A stretch of DNA of 64,000 nt from Chamaelirium japonicum (taxonomy: Eukaryota; Streptophyta; Magnoliopsida; Liliales; Melanthiaceae): NCBI GenBank assembly GCA_947650365.1, contig OX393551.1, positions 91,238,697 to 91,302,696 of the forward strand, read 5' to 3'. Positions 1 through 13,510 of the stretch are shown in pieces. The notes beneath the pieces are model-generated. The model worked only from the letters and a program-made list of their open reading frames with translations. It made no database searches and was not told the DNA's origin. Position 1 is the stretch's first letter, and each line of letters starts with the position of its first letter. The translations under genes were made by a program, and so were the position numbers.

Positions 1-1428
1 ATTCATTCGTACGATCTATTCTATTTCATTCGTACAATCCATTCTTACTCAATCGTATGATCCATTCTAATCCATTCGCACAATCTATTCTAATTCATTC
101 GTACGATCCATTCTATTTCATTCGTACGATCCATTCTAATTCATACGATCCATTCTATTTCATTCATACGATCCATTTTAATTCATTCGCACGATCCATT
201 CTAATTCATTCATACGATCCATTCTAATTCATTCGTACGATCCATTCTAATTTCTTCGTATGATCTATTCTAATTCCTTCTTACGATCCATTCTAATTCC
301 TTCGTATGATCCATTCAAATTCATTCGCACGAATCTATCTATTCTAATTCATTCGTACGATCCATTCTAATTCATTCGCACGATCCATTCTAATTCATTA
401 ATACGATCCAATCTAATTCATTCATACGATCTATTCTAATTCATTCGCACGAATATATCCTTTCTAATTCATTCGTACGATCCATTCTAATTCATTCGCA
501 CAATCTATTCTAATTCATTAGTACGATCCATTCTAATTCATTCGTACGATCCATTCTAGTTCATTAGCACAATCCAAATTCATTTATCCGTACGATCTAT
601 TCTATTTCATTCGTACGATCCATTCTTATCGCACAATCCATTCTAATTCATTCGCACGATCCATTCTTCATTCTAATTCCTTCGTACGATCCATTCTAAT
701 TCCTTCGTATCCATTCTAATTCACTCATACGATCCATTCTAATTCATTCATACGATCCATTGTAATTCATTCGCATGAATGTATCCATTCTAATTCATTC
801 GTACGATCCATTCTAATTCATTCGCAGAATCTACTCTAATTCATTCATACGATCCATCCTAATTCATTCGCACGAACGTATCCATTCTAATTCATTCGTA
901 CAATCCATTCTATTTCATTCGTACGATCCATTCTTACTCATTCGTACGATCCATTCGTATCCATTCTAATTCATTCGTACGATCTATTCTAATTCATTCG
1001 TACGATCCATTCTAATTCATTAATACGATCCAATCTAATTCATTCATACGATCCATTCTAATTCATTCGTACAATCTATTCTAATTCATTCGCACGATCC
1101 ATTCTAATTCATTCGCACGATCCATTCTAATTCATTCATACGATCCATTCTAATTCATTCATACAATCCATTCTAATTCTTTTGCACGAATGTATCCATT
1201 CTAATTCATTCGTACGATCCATTCTAATTCATTCATATGATCTATTCTAATTCATTCGCATGATCCATTATAATTCATACATACGATCCAATCTAATTCA
1301 TTCGTACGATCCATTCTAATTCATTCATACGATCCAATCTAATTCATTCGTACGATCCATACTAATTCATTCGCACGAATGTATCAACTCTAATTCATTC
1401 GTACGATCCATTCTAATTCATTCATACA
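1..1428 (+). repeat. Alpha module, first copy (cut by window edge)
   Basis: A + block whose variant monomers occur in the same order as in 5,040 to about 6,200. Shared landmarks are the TTACTCAATCGTATG monomer (46-60), the short AATTCATACGATCC monomer (about 137-150), AATTTCTTCGTATG (about 249-262), the ATCCAAATTCATTTATCCG segment (571-589) and CATTCGTATCCATTC (about 952-966). The left part of the module, seen at 4,681-5,040, lies outside the window. The block ends in the junction CATACATGTACG. Confidence 0.8.
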
Positions 1429-1942
1429 TGTACGAATGAATTAGAATGGATACATTCGTGCGAATGAATTAGAATGGATCGTATGAATGAATTAGATTGG
1501 ATCGTATGCATGAATTAGAATGGATCGTGCGAATGAATTAGAATGGATCGTACGAATGAATTAGAATGGATCGAACGAATGAATTAGAATGGATACATTC
1601 GTGCAAAAGAATTAGAATGGATTGTATGAATGAATTAGAATGGATCGTGCGAATGAATTAGAATGGATCGTACGAATGAATTAGAATGGATACATTCGAA
1701 TTCATTCGTACGATCCATTCTAATTCCTTCGTACAATCCATATTCTAATTCATTCGCACGATCCATTCTAATTCGTTTGTACGATCCATTCTAATTCATT
1801 CGCACAATCTATTCTAATTCATTCGTACGATCCATTCTAATTCATTCGCACGATCCATTCTAATTCATTCATACGATCCATTCTATTTCATTCGTACGAT
1901 CCATTCTTACTCATTCGTACGATCCATTCTAATTCATTTGCA
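1429..1942. repeat. Short - block (1429-1698) then start of a + block
   Basis: The - block is only about 270 bp and ends in ACATTCGAATTCATTCG, a junction shared with 17,580, 47,515 and 59,681. The + monomers after it contain CCATATTCTAA (about 1738), a two-base expansion also found near 59,720, which suggests these two stretches share ancestry. Confidence 0.7.
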
Positions 1943-4900
1943 CGAAGGTATCCATTCTAATTCATTCGTACTATCCATTCTAATTCCTTCGTACGATCCA
2001 TTCTAATTCCTTCGTACGATCCATTCTACTTCATTCGTACGATCCATTCTAATTCATTCATACGATCCATTCTAATTCCTTCGTATGATCCATTCTAATT
2101 CATTCATACAATCCATTCTAATTCTTTTGCACGAATGTATCCATTCTAATTCATTCGTTCGATCCATTCTAATTCATTCGTACGATCAATTCTAATTCAT
2201 TCGCACGATCCATTCTAATTCATGCATACGATCCAATCTAATTCATTCATACGATCCATTCTAATTCATTCGCACGAATGTATCCATTCTAATTCATTCG
2301 TACATGTATGAATGAATTAGAATGGATCGTACGAATGAATTAGAGTTGATACATTCGTGCAAATGAATTAGAATGGATCGTATGAATGAATTAGATTGGA
2401 TTGTATGCATGAATTAGAATGGATCGTGCGAATGAATTAGAATGGATCGTGCGAATGAATTAGAATGGATCGTACGAATGAATTAGAATGGATCGTATGA
2501 ATGAATTAGATTGGATCGTATTAATGAATTAGAATGGATCGTACGAATGAATTAGAATAGATCGTACGAATGAATTAGAATGGATACGAATGGATCGTAC
2601 GAATGAGTAAGAATGGATCGTACGAATGAAATAGAATGGATTGTACGAATGAATTAGAATGGATACATTCGTGCGAATGAATTAGGATGGATCGTATGAA
2701 TGAATTAGAATAGATTGTGCGAATGAATTAGAATAGATCGTACGAAGGAATTACAATGGATTGTATGAATGAATTAGAATAGATCGTATGAATGAATTAG
2801 AATAGATCGTGCGAATGAATTAGAATGGATAGTATGAATGAAATAGAATGGATCGTATGAATTAGAATGGATTGTACGAATGAATTAGAATGGATCGTGC
2901 GTCGTACGAATGGATCATATTAATGAATTAGACTGGATCGTATGAATGAATTAGAATGGATCGTGCGAATGAATTAAAATGGATCGTACGAATGAAATAG
3001 AATGGATCGTATGAATTAGAATGGATCGTACGAATGAAATAGAATGGATCGTACGAATGAATTAGAATAGATTGTGCGAATGGATTAAAATGGATCATAC
3101 GATTTGGTAAGAATGGATTGTACGAATGAAATAGAATAGATCGTACGAATGAATTAGAATGGATCGTATAAATGAATTAGAATAGATCGTACGAATGAAT
3201 TAAAATGGATCGTATAAATGAATTAGAATGGATCGTACGAATGAGTAAGAATGGATCGTACGAATGAAATAGAATGGATCGTATGAATGAATTAGAATGG
3301 ATCGTGCGAATGAATTAGAATGGATCGTACGAATGAATTAGAATAGATTGTGCGAATGAATTAGAATGGATCGTACGAATGAATTAGAATGGATCGTACG
3401 AATGAATTAGAATGGATCGTACGAATGAATTAGAATGGATCGTGCGAATGAATTAGAATTGATCGTACGAATGAATTAGAATGGATCGTACGAATGAATT
3501 AGAATGGATCGTTCGAATGAATTAGAATAGATTGTGCGAATGAATTAGAATGGATCGTACGAATGAATTAGAAAGGATACATTCGTGCGAATGAATTAGA
3601 ATGGATCGTATGAGTGTGAATGAATTAGAATGGATCGTGCGAATGAATTAGAATGGATCGTATTAATGAATTAGAATGGATCGTGCGAATGAATTAGAAT
3701 GGATCGTACGAATGAGTAAGAATGGATTGTGCGAATGAATTAGAATGGATCATATGAATGAATTAGAATGAATCGTATGAATGAATTAGAATGGATCGTG
3801 CGAATAAATTAGAATGGATCGTATGAATGAATTAGAATAGATTGTGCGAATGAATTAGAATGGATCGTACGAATGAATTTGAATGGATACATTCGTGCGA
3901 ATGAATTAGAATAGATCATGCGAATGAATTAGAATGGATCGTCCGAATGAATTAGAATGGATCGTACGAATGAAATAGAATGGATTGTACGAATGAGATA
4001 GAATGGATCGTACGAATGAATTAGAATGGATACATTCATGCGAATGAATTAGAATGGATCATACGAATAAATTAGAATGGATTCATTCGTGCGAATGAAT
4101 TAGAATGGATCGTACGAATGAGTAAGAATGGTTCGTACGAATGAATTAGAATGGGTTGAATTAGAATGAATCGTACGAATGAATTAGAATGGATCGTACG
4201 AATGAATTAGAATGGATTGAATTAGAATGAATTGTACGAATGAATTAGAATGAATCATACCGTACGAATGAATTAGAATGGATCATACGAAGGAATTAGA
4301 ATGGATCGTACGAATGAATTAGAATGGATTGTACGAAGGAATTAGAATGGATCGTACGAAGGAATTATAATGGATAGTACGAATAAATTAGAATGGATAC
4401 CTTCGTGCAAATGAATTAGAATGGATCGTACGAATGAGTAAGAATGGATCGTACGAATGAAATAGAATGGATCGTATGAATGAATTACAATAGATCGTGC
4501 GAATGAATTAGAATGGATCGTACGAATGAATTAGAATAGATTGTGTGAATGAATTAGAATGGATCGTACGAATGAATTAGAATGGATCGTACGAATGAAT
4601 TAGAATGGATCGTATGAATGAATTAGAATGGATCGTGCGAATGAATTAGAATGGATCGTACGAATGAAATAGAATGGATTCGCACGAATGTATCCATTCT
4701 AATTCATTCGTTCGATCCATTCTAATTCATTCGTACAATCCATTCTAATTCATTCGCACGATCCATTTGCATTCACTCAAACGATCCATTCTAATTCATT
4801 CATATGATCCATTCTAATTCATTCGCACGAATGTATCCATTCTAATTCATTCGTACGATCCATTCTAATTCATTTGTACGAATGTATCCACCCTAATTCA

Positions 4901-5040
4901 TTCATACGATCCATTCTAATTCATTCGCACGAATGTATCCATTCCAATTCATTCGTACGATCCATTCTAATTCATTCGCACAATCTATTCTAATTCATTC
5001 GTACGATCAATTCTAATTCATTAGCATGATCCATTCTAAT
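1943..5040. repeat. Third copy of the 20-23 kb segment
   Basis: It begins CACGAAGGTATCC, runs as + to the ACATGTATG junction at 2305, as - to 4680, then as + through TTTGCATTCACTCAAACG. The same order is found at 19,977-23,050 and 49,975-53,000. The - block is 2,375 bp here against about 2,378 and 2,331 bp in the other two. A local difference is about 60 bp near 2,900-2,960, where GTGCGTCGTACG breaks the monomer phase. This copy is more diverged from the other two than they are from each other. Confidence 0.75.
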
Positions 5041-5249
5041 TCATTTGTACGATCTATTCTATTTCATTCGTACAATCCATTCTTACTCAATCGTATGATC
5101 CATTCTAATCCATTCGCACAATCTATTCTAATTCATTCGTACGATCCATTCTATTTCATTCGTATGATCCATTCTAATTCATACGATCCTTTCTATTTCA
5201 TTCATACGATCCATTTTAATTCATTCGCACGATCCATTCTAATTCATTC

Positions 5250-6369
5250 ATACGATCCATTCTAATTCATTCGTACGATCCATTCTAATTTCTTCGTATG
5301 ATCTATTCTAATTCCTTCGTACGATCCATTCTAATTCCTTCGTACGATCCATTCAAATTCATTCGCAGGAATCTATCCATTCTAATTCATTCGTACGATC
5401 CATTCTAATTCATTCGCACGATCCATTCTAATTCATTCGCACGATCCAATCTAATTCATTCATACGATCTATTCTAATTCATTCGCACGAATATATCCTT
5501 TCTAATTCATTCGTACGATCCATTCTAATTCATTCGCACAATCTATTCGAATTCATTAGTACGATCCATTCTAATTCATTCATACGATCCATTCTAATTC
5601 ATTAGCACGATCCAAATTCATTTATCCGTACGATCTATTCTATTTCATTCGTATGATCCATTCTTATCGCACGATCCATTCTAATTCATTCGCACGATCC
5701 ATTCTCCATTCTAATTCCTTCGTACGATCCATTCTAATTCCTTCGTATCTATTCTAATTTACTCATACGATCCATTCTGATTCATTCATACGATCCATTC
5801 TAATTCATTCGCATGAATGTATCCATTCTAATTCATTCGTACGATTCATTCTAATTCATTCGCACAATCTATTCTAATTCATTTATACGATCCATCCTAA
5901 TTCATTCCCACGAATGTATCGATTCTAATTCATTCGTACAATCCATTCTATTTCATTCGTACGATCCATTCTTACTCATTCGTACGATCCATTCGTATCC
6001 ATTCTAATTCATTCGTACGATCTATTCTAATTCATTCATACGATCCATTCTAATTTATTAATACGATCCAATCTAATTCATTCATACGATCCATTCTAAT
6101 TCATTCGTACGATCCATTCTAATTCATTCGCACGATCCATTCTATTTCATTCACACGATCCATTCTAATTCATTCATACGATGCATTCTAATTCATTCGT
6201 ACGATCCATTCTAATTCATTCGCACGATCCATTCTAATTCATTCGCACGAATGTATCCATTCTAATTCATTCGTATGATCCATTCTAATTCATTCACACG
6301 ATCCATTCTAATTCATTCATACAATCCATTCTATTTCTTTTGCACGAATGTATCCATTCTAATTCATTC
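5250..6369 (+). repeat. 1,120-bp tandem unit, first copy
   Basis: AATTTCTTCGTATG at about 5289 recurs at about 6409, and CGCACGAATGTATCC at about 6244 recurs at about 7364, both at an offset of 1,120 bp. The intervening variant monomers keep the same order. The start is approximate because every monomer resembles its neighbour. Confidence 0.8.
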
Positions 6370-7490
6370 ATACGATCCATTCTAATTCATTCGTACGATC
6401 CATTCTAATTTCTTCGTATGATCTATTCTAATTCCTTCGTACGATCCATTCTAATTACTTCGTACGATCCATTCAAATTCATTCGCACGAATCTATCCAT
6501 TCTAATTCATTCGTACGATCCATTCTAATTCATTCGCACAATCCATTCTAATTCATTAATACGATCCAATCTAATTCATTCATACGATCTATTCTAATTC
6601 ATTCGCACGAATATATCCTTTCTAATTCATTCGTACGATCCATTCTAATTCATTCACACAATCTATTCTAATTCATTAATACGATCCATTCTAATTCATT
6701 CGTACGATCCATTCTAATTCATTAGCACGATCCAAATTCATTTATCCGTACGATCTATTCTATTTCATTCGTACGATCCATTCTTATCGCACGATCCTTT
6801 CTAATTCATTCGCACGATCCATTCTCCATTCTAATTCCTTCGTACGATCCATTCTAATTACTTCGTATCCATTCTAATTCACTCATACGATCCATTCTAA
6901 TTCATTCATACGATCCATTCTAATTCATTCGCATGAATGTATCCTTTCTAATTCATTCGTACGATCCATTCTAATTCATTCGCACAATCTATTCTAATTC
7001 ATTCATACGATCCATCCTAATTCATTCGCACGAATGTATCCATTCTAATTCATTCGTACAATCCATTCTATTTCATTCGTACGATCCATTCTTACTCATT
7101 CGTACGATCCATTCGTATCCATTCTAATTCAATCGTACGATCTATTCTAATTCATTCGTACGATCCATTCTAATTCATTAATACAATCCAATCTAATTCA
7201 TTCATAAGATCCATTCTAATTCATTCGTACGATCCATTCTAATTCATTCGCACGATCCATTCTAATTCATTCGCACGATCCATTCTAATTCATTCATACG
7301 ATCCATTCTAATTCATTCGTACGATCCATTCTAATTCATTCGCACGATCCATTATAATTCATTCGCACGAATGTATCCATTCTAATTCATTCGTATGATC
7401 CATTCTAATTCATTCACACGATCCATTCTAATTCATTCATATAATCCATTCTATTTCTTTTGCACGAATGTATTCATTCTAATTCATTCG
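6370..7490 (+). repeat. 1,120-bp tandem unit, second copy
   Basis: Same landmark order as 5250-6369. It includes the CAAATTCATTTATCCG segment at about 6734 and the TCTATTTCTTTTGCACG monomer near the end (about 7450). After about 7,490 the two copies stop matching. Confidence 0.8.
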
Positions 7491-7846
7491 TACGATCTAT
7501 TCTATTTCATTCGTACGATCCATTCTAATTCATTCGCACAATCTATTCTAATTCATTCGTACGATCCATTCTAATTCATTCGCACGATTCATTCTAATTC
7601 ATTCATACGATCCATTCTATTTCATTCGTACGATCCATTCTTACTCATTCGTACGATCCATTCTAATTCATTTGCACGAAGGTATCCATTCTAATTCATT
7701 CATACGATCCATTCTAATTCATTCGCACGAATGTATCCATTCCAATTCATTCGTACGATCCATTCTAATTCATTCACACAATCTATTCTAATTCATTCGT
7801 ACGATCAATTCTAATTCATCAGCATGATCCATTCTAATTCATTCGT

Positions 7847-10680
7847 ACGAATGAGTAAGAATGGATCGTACGAATGAATTAGAATGGATCGTACGAATGA
7901 ATTAGAATAGATTGTGCGAATGAATTAGAATGGATCGTACGAATGAATTAGAATTGATCGTACGAATAAGTAAGAATGGATCGTACGAATGAAATAGAAT
8001 GGATCGTATGAATGAATTAGAATGGATCGTGCGAATGAATTAGAATGGATCGTACGAATGAATTAGAATAGATTGTGCGAATGAATTAGAATGGATCGTA
8101 CGAATGAATTAGAATGGATCGTACGAATGAATTAGAATGGATCGTATGAATGAATTAGAATGGATCGTGCGAATGAATTAGAATAGATCGTACGAATGAA
8201 ATAGAATGGATTCGCACGAATGTATCCATTCTAATTCATTCGTACGATCCATTCTAATTCCTTCGTATGATCCATTCTAATTCATTCGTACGGTATGATT
8301 CATTCTAATTCATTAATACGATCCAATCTAATTCATTCATACGATCCATTCTAATTCATTCGTACGATCCATTCTAATTCATTCGCACGATCCATTCTAA
8401 TTCATTCGCACGATCCATTCTAATTCATTCATACGATCCATTCTAATTCATTCGTACGATCCATTTTAATTCATTCGCACGATCCATTCTAATTCATTCG
8501 CACGAATATATCCATTCTAATTCATTCGTATGATCCATTCTAATTCATTCACACGATCCATTCTAATTCATTCATACAATCCATTCTATTTCTTTTGCAC
8601 GAATGTATCCATTCTAATTCATTCGTACGATCCATTCTATTTCATTCGTACGATCCATTCTAATTCATTCGTACAATCCATTCTAATTCATTCGCACGAT
8701 CTATTCGAATTCATTTGCACGAATGTATCCACTCTAATTCATTCATACGATCCATTCTAATTCCTTCGTACGATCCATTCTATTTCGTTCGTATGATCCA
8801 TTCTATTTCATTCATATAATCCATTCTAATTCATTCGCACGACGAAAGAGATAGAATGGATCGTACGAATGAATTAGAATGGATACATTCATGCGAATGA
8901 ATTAGAATGGATCATACGAATGAATTAGAATGGATTCATTCGTGCGAATGAATTAGAATGGATCGTATGAATGAATTAGAATGGATCGTGCGAATGAATT
9001 AAAATGGATCGTATGAATGAAATAGAATGGATCGTATGAATTAGAATGGATCGTATGAATGAAATAGAATGGATCGTACGAATGAAATAGAATAGATTGT
9101 GCGAATGGATTAGAATGGATCATACGATTGAGTAAGAATGGATTGTACGAATAAAATAGAATAAATCATACGAATGAATTAGAATGGATCATGCTAACGA
9201 ATTAGAATGGATCGTTCGAATGAATTAGAATAGATTGTGCGAATGAATTAGAATGGATGGTACGAATGAATTAGAAAGGATACATTCGTGCGAATGAATT
9301 AGAATGGATCGTATGAGTGTGAATGAATTAGAATGGATCGTGCGAATGAATTAGAATGGATCGTATTAATGAATTAGAATCGATTGAATTAGAATGAATC
9401 GTATGAATGAATTAGAATGGATCGTATGAATGAATTAGAATGGATCGTACGAAGGAATTAGAATGGATAGTACGAATGAATTAGAATGGATACCTTCGTG
9501 CAAATGAATTAGAATGGATCGTACGAATGAGTAAGAATGGATCGTACGAATGAAATAGAATGGATCGTATGAATGAATTAGAATGGATCGTGCGAATGAA
9601 TTAGAATGGATCGTACGAATGAATTAGAATAGATTGTGCGAATGAATTAAAATGGATCGTACGAATGAATTAGAATGGATCGTACGAATGAATTAGAATG
9701 GATCGTATGAATGAATTAGAATGGATCGTGCGAATGAATTAGAATGGATCGTACGAATGAAATAGAATGGATTCGCACGAATATATCCATTCTAATTCAT
9801 ACGTACGAATGTATCCATTCTAATTCATTCATACGATCCATTCTAATTCATTCGCACGAATGTATCCATTCTAATTCATTCGTACGAATGTATCCACTCT
9901 AATTCATTCATACGATCCATTCTAATTCATTCGCACGAATGTATCCATTCCAATTCATTCGTACGATCCATTCTAATTCATTCGCACAATCTATTCTAAT
10001 TCATTCGTACGATCAATTCTAATTCATTAGCATGATCCATTCTAATTCATTTGTACGATCTATTCTATTTCATTCGTACAATCCATTCTTACTCAATCGT
10101 ATGATCCATTCTAATCCATTCGCACAATCTATTCTAATTCATTGGTACGATGCATTCTATTTCATTCGTACGATCCATTCTAATTCATTCGTATGATCCA
10201 TTCTAATTCATTCGCACGATCCATTCTAATTCATTCGCACGAATGTATCCATTCTAATTCATTCGTATGATCCATTCTAATTCATTCACACGATCCATTC
10301 TAATTCATTCATACAATCCATTCTATTTCATTTGCACGAATGTATCCATTCTAATTCATTTGTACGACCCATTCATAAGTATGAATGAATTAGAATGGAT
10401 CATGCTAATGAATTAGAATTGATCGTACGAATGAATTAGAATAGATTGTGCGAATGAATTAGAATGGATCGTACGAATGAATTGGAATGGATACATTCTT
10501 GCGAATGAATTAGAATGGATCGTATGAATGAATTAGAGTGGATACATTCGTACAAATGAATTAGATTGGATCGTACGAATGAATTAGAATGGATCGTACG
10601 AATGAATTAGAATGGATTGAATTAGAACGAATCGTACGAATGAATTAGAATGGATCGTACGAATGATATAGAATGGATCG
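7847..10680. repeat. Mixed short blocks between alpha copies
   Basis: Six blocks of roughly 300-930 bp. The + blocks 8211-8842 and 9772-10376 begin with GGATTCGCACGAATG-type junctions. The switch at 8842 is unusual: CGCACGACGAAAGAGATAG, with a partial monomer. The switch at 10376 also contains a partial monomer, CGACCCATTCATAAG. Parts of the - block 8843-9771 (about 9040-9180) are reverse-complement matches to the left part of alpha. Confidence 0.75.
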
Positions 10681-13510
10681 TACGAATGAATTAGAATGGA
10701 TTGAATTAGAATGAATCATACGAATGAATTAGAATGAATCATACCGTACGAATGAATTAGAATGGATCATACGAAGGAATTAGAATGGATCGTACGAATG
10801 AATTAGAATGGATCGTACGAAGGAATTAGAATGGATCGTACGAAGGAATTAGAATGGATAGTACGAATGAATTAGAATGGATACCTTCGTGCAAATGAAT
10901 TAGAATGGATCGTACGAATGAGTAAGAATGGATCGTACGAATGAAATAGAATGGATCGTATGAATGAATTAGAATGGATTGTGCGAATGAATTAGAATGG
11001 ATCGTACGAATGAATTAGAATGGATCGTACGAATGAATTAGCATGGATCGTACGAATGAATTAGAATGGATCGTGCGAATGAATTAGAATGGATCGTACG
11101 AATGAAATAGAATGGATTCACACGAATGTATCCATTCTAATTCATTCGTACGATCCATTCTAATTCATTCGTACAATCCATTCTAATTCATTCGCACGAT
11201 CCATTCGCATTCACTCAAACGATCCATTCTAATTCATGCATATGATCCATTCTAATTCATTCGCACGAATGTATCTATTCTAATTCATTCGTACGATCCA
11301 TTCTAAATCATTTGTACGAATGTATCCACTCTAATTCATTCATACGATCCATTCTAATTCATTCGCACGAATGTATCCTTTCCAATTCATTCGTACGATC
11401 CATTCTAATTCATTCGCACAATCTATTCTAATTCATTCGTACGATCAATTCTAATTCATTAGCATGATCCATTCTAATTCATTCGTACGATCTATTCTAT
11501 TTCATTCGTACAATCCATTCTTACTCAATCGTATGATCCATTCTAATCCATTCGCACAATCTATTCTAATTCATTCGTACGATCCATTCTATTTCATTCG
11601 TACGATCCATTCTAATTCCTACGATCCATTCTATTTCATTCATACGATCCATTTTAATTCATTCGCACGATCCATTCTAATTCATTCATACGATCCATTC
11701 TAATTTATTCGTACGATCATTCTAATTTCTTCGTATGATCCATTCTAATTCCTTCGTACGATCCATTCAAATTCATTCGCACGAATCTATCCATTCTAAT
11801 TCATTCGTACGATCCATTCTAATTCATTCGCACTATCCATTCTAATTCATTAATACGATCCAATCTAATTCATTCATACGATCTATTCTAATTCATTCGT
11901 ACGAATATATCCTTTCTAATTCATTCGTACGATCCATTCTAATTCATTCGCACAATCTATTCTAATTCATTAGTACGATCCATTCTAATTCATTCGTACG
12001 ATCCATTCTAATTCATTAGCACGATCCAAATTCATTTATCCGTACGATCTATTCTATTTCATTCATACGATCCATTCTTATCGCACGATCCATTCTAATT
12101 CATTCGCACGATCCATTCTCCATTCTAATTCCTTCGTACGATCCATTCTAATTCCTTCGTATCCATTCTAATTCACTCATACGATCCATTCTAATTCATT
12201 CATACGATCCATTCTAATTCATTCGCATGAATGTATCCATTCTAATTCATTCGTACGATCCATTCTAATTCATTCGCACAATCTATTCTAATTCATTCAT
12301 ACGATTCATCCTAATTCATTCGCACGAATGTATCCATTCTAATTCATTCGTACGATCCATTCTTACTCATTCGTACGATCCATTCGTATTCATTCTAATT
12401 CATTCGTACGATCTATTCTAATTCATTCGTACGATCCATTCTAATTCATTAATATGATCCAATCTAATTCATTCATACGATCCATTCTAATTCATTCGTA
12501 CGATCCATTCTAATTCATTCGCACGATCCATTCTAATTCATTCGCACGATCCATTCTAATTCATTCATACGATCCATTCTAATTCATTCGTACGATCCAT
12601 TCTAATTCTTTCGTAAGATCCAATCTAATTCATTCATACGATCCATTCTAATTCTTTCGCACGAATGTATCCATTTTAATTCATTCATACGATCCATTCT
12701 AATTCATTCGTACGATACATTCTAATTCATTCGCACGATCCATTCTAATTCATTCGCACGATCCATTCTAATTCATTCATACAATCCATTCTAATTCATT
12801 CGTACGATCCATTCTAATTCATTCGTATGTCCAATCTAATTCATTCATACGATCCATTCTAATTCTTTTGCACGAATGTATCCATTCTAATTCATTCGTA
12901 CGATCCATTCTAATTCATTAGCACGAAAAAACACGATCCACTCACATACGAATAAATTAGAATGAATTAGAATGGATTGTGTGAATGAAATTGATCGTAC
13001 GAATGAATTAGAATAGATTGTGAGAATGAATTAGAATGGATCGTACGAATGAATTGGAATGGATCGTACGAATGAATTAGAATGGATAGTACGAATGAAT
13101 TATAATGGATACATTCATGCGAATGAATTAGAATGGATCGTATGAATGAATTAGAATGGATCGTATGAGTGAATTAGAATGGATACGAAGGAATTAGAAT
13201 GGATCGTATGAAGGAATTAGAATGGAGAATGGATCGTGCAAATGAATTAGAATGGATCGTACGAATGAAATAGAATAGATCGTACGGATAAATGAATTTG
13301 GATCGTGCTAATGAATTAGAATGGATCGTACGAATGAATTAGAATGGATCGTACTAATGAATTAGAATAGATTGTGCGAATGAATTAGAATGGATCGTAC
13401 GAATGAATTAGAAAGGATATATTCGTGCGAATGAATTAGAATAGATCGTATGAATGAATTAGATTGGATCGTATTAATGAATTAGAAAGGATCGTGCGAA
13501 TGAATTAGAA
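10570..13510 (+). repeat. ~2.95-kb tandem unit A1
   Basis: A composite unit made of a - part (to 11,118), a + alpha block (11,119-12,945) and a - part. The landmark GGATTGAATTAGAACG at 10,614 recurs at 13,535 (offset 2,921). By 11,464 the offset is 2,967, because the second unit has two extra monomers near 13,930-13,975. The + part near 12,010-12,180 and the - part near 13,170-13,320 are mutual inverted copies, so each unit can fold back on itself. Confidence 0.82.
12921..12950 (+). repeat. A6 junction element, copy 1
   Basis: CACGAAAAAACACGATCC followed by ACTCACATACG, placed exactly at a + to - switch. The A6 run is not derivable from the monomer by single changes. Confidence 0.85.

Larger units (their letters stand above)
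4681..7846 (+). repeat. Alpha module, second copy, with internal tandem duplication
   Basis: A long + block entered through GGATTCGCACGAATGTATCC and left at the exact palindrome ATTCGTACGAAT (7841-7852). It carries all the alpha landmarks in order: CATTCACTCAAACG (about 4770), the TTACTCAATCGTATG monomer (about 5085), CAAATTCATTTATCCG (about 5614) and CATTCGTATCC (about 5990). The right half is duplicated in tandem. Confidence 0.8.
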
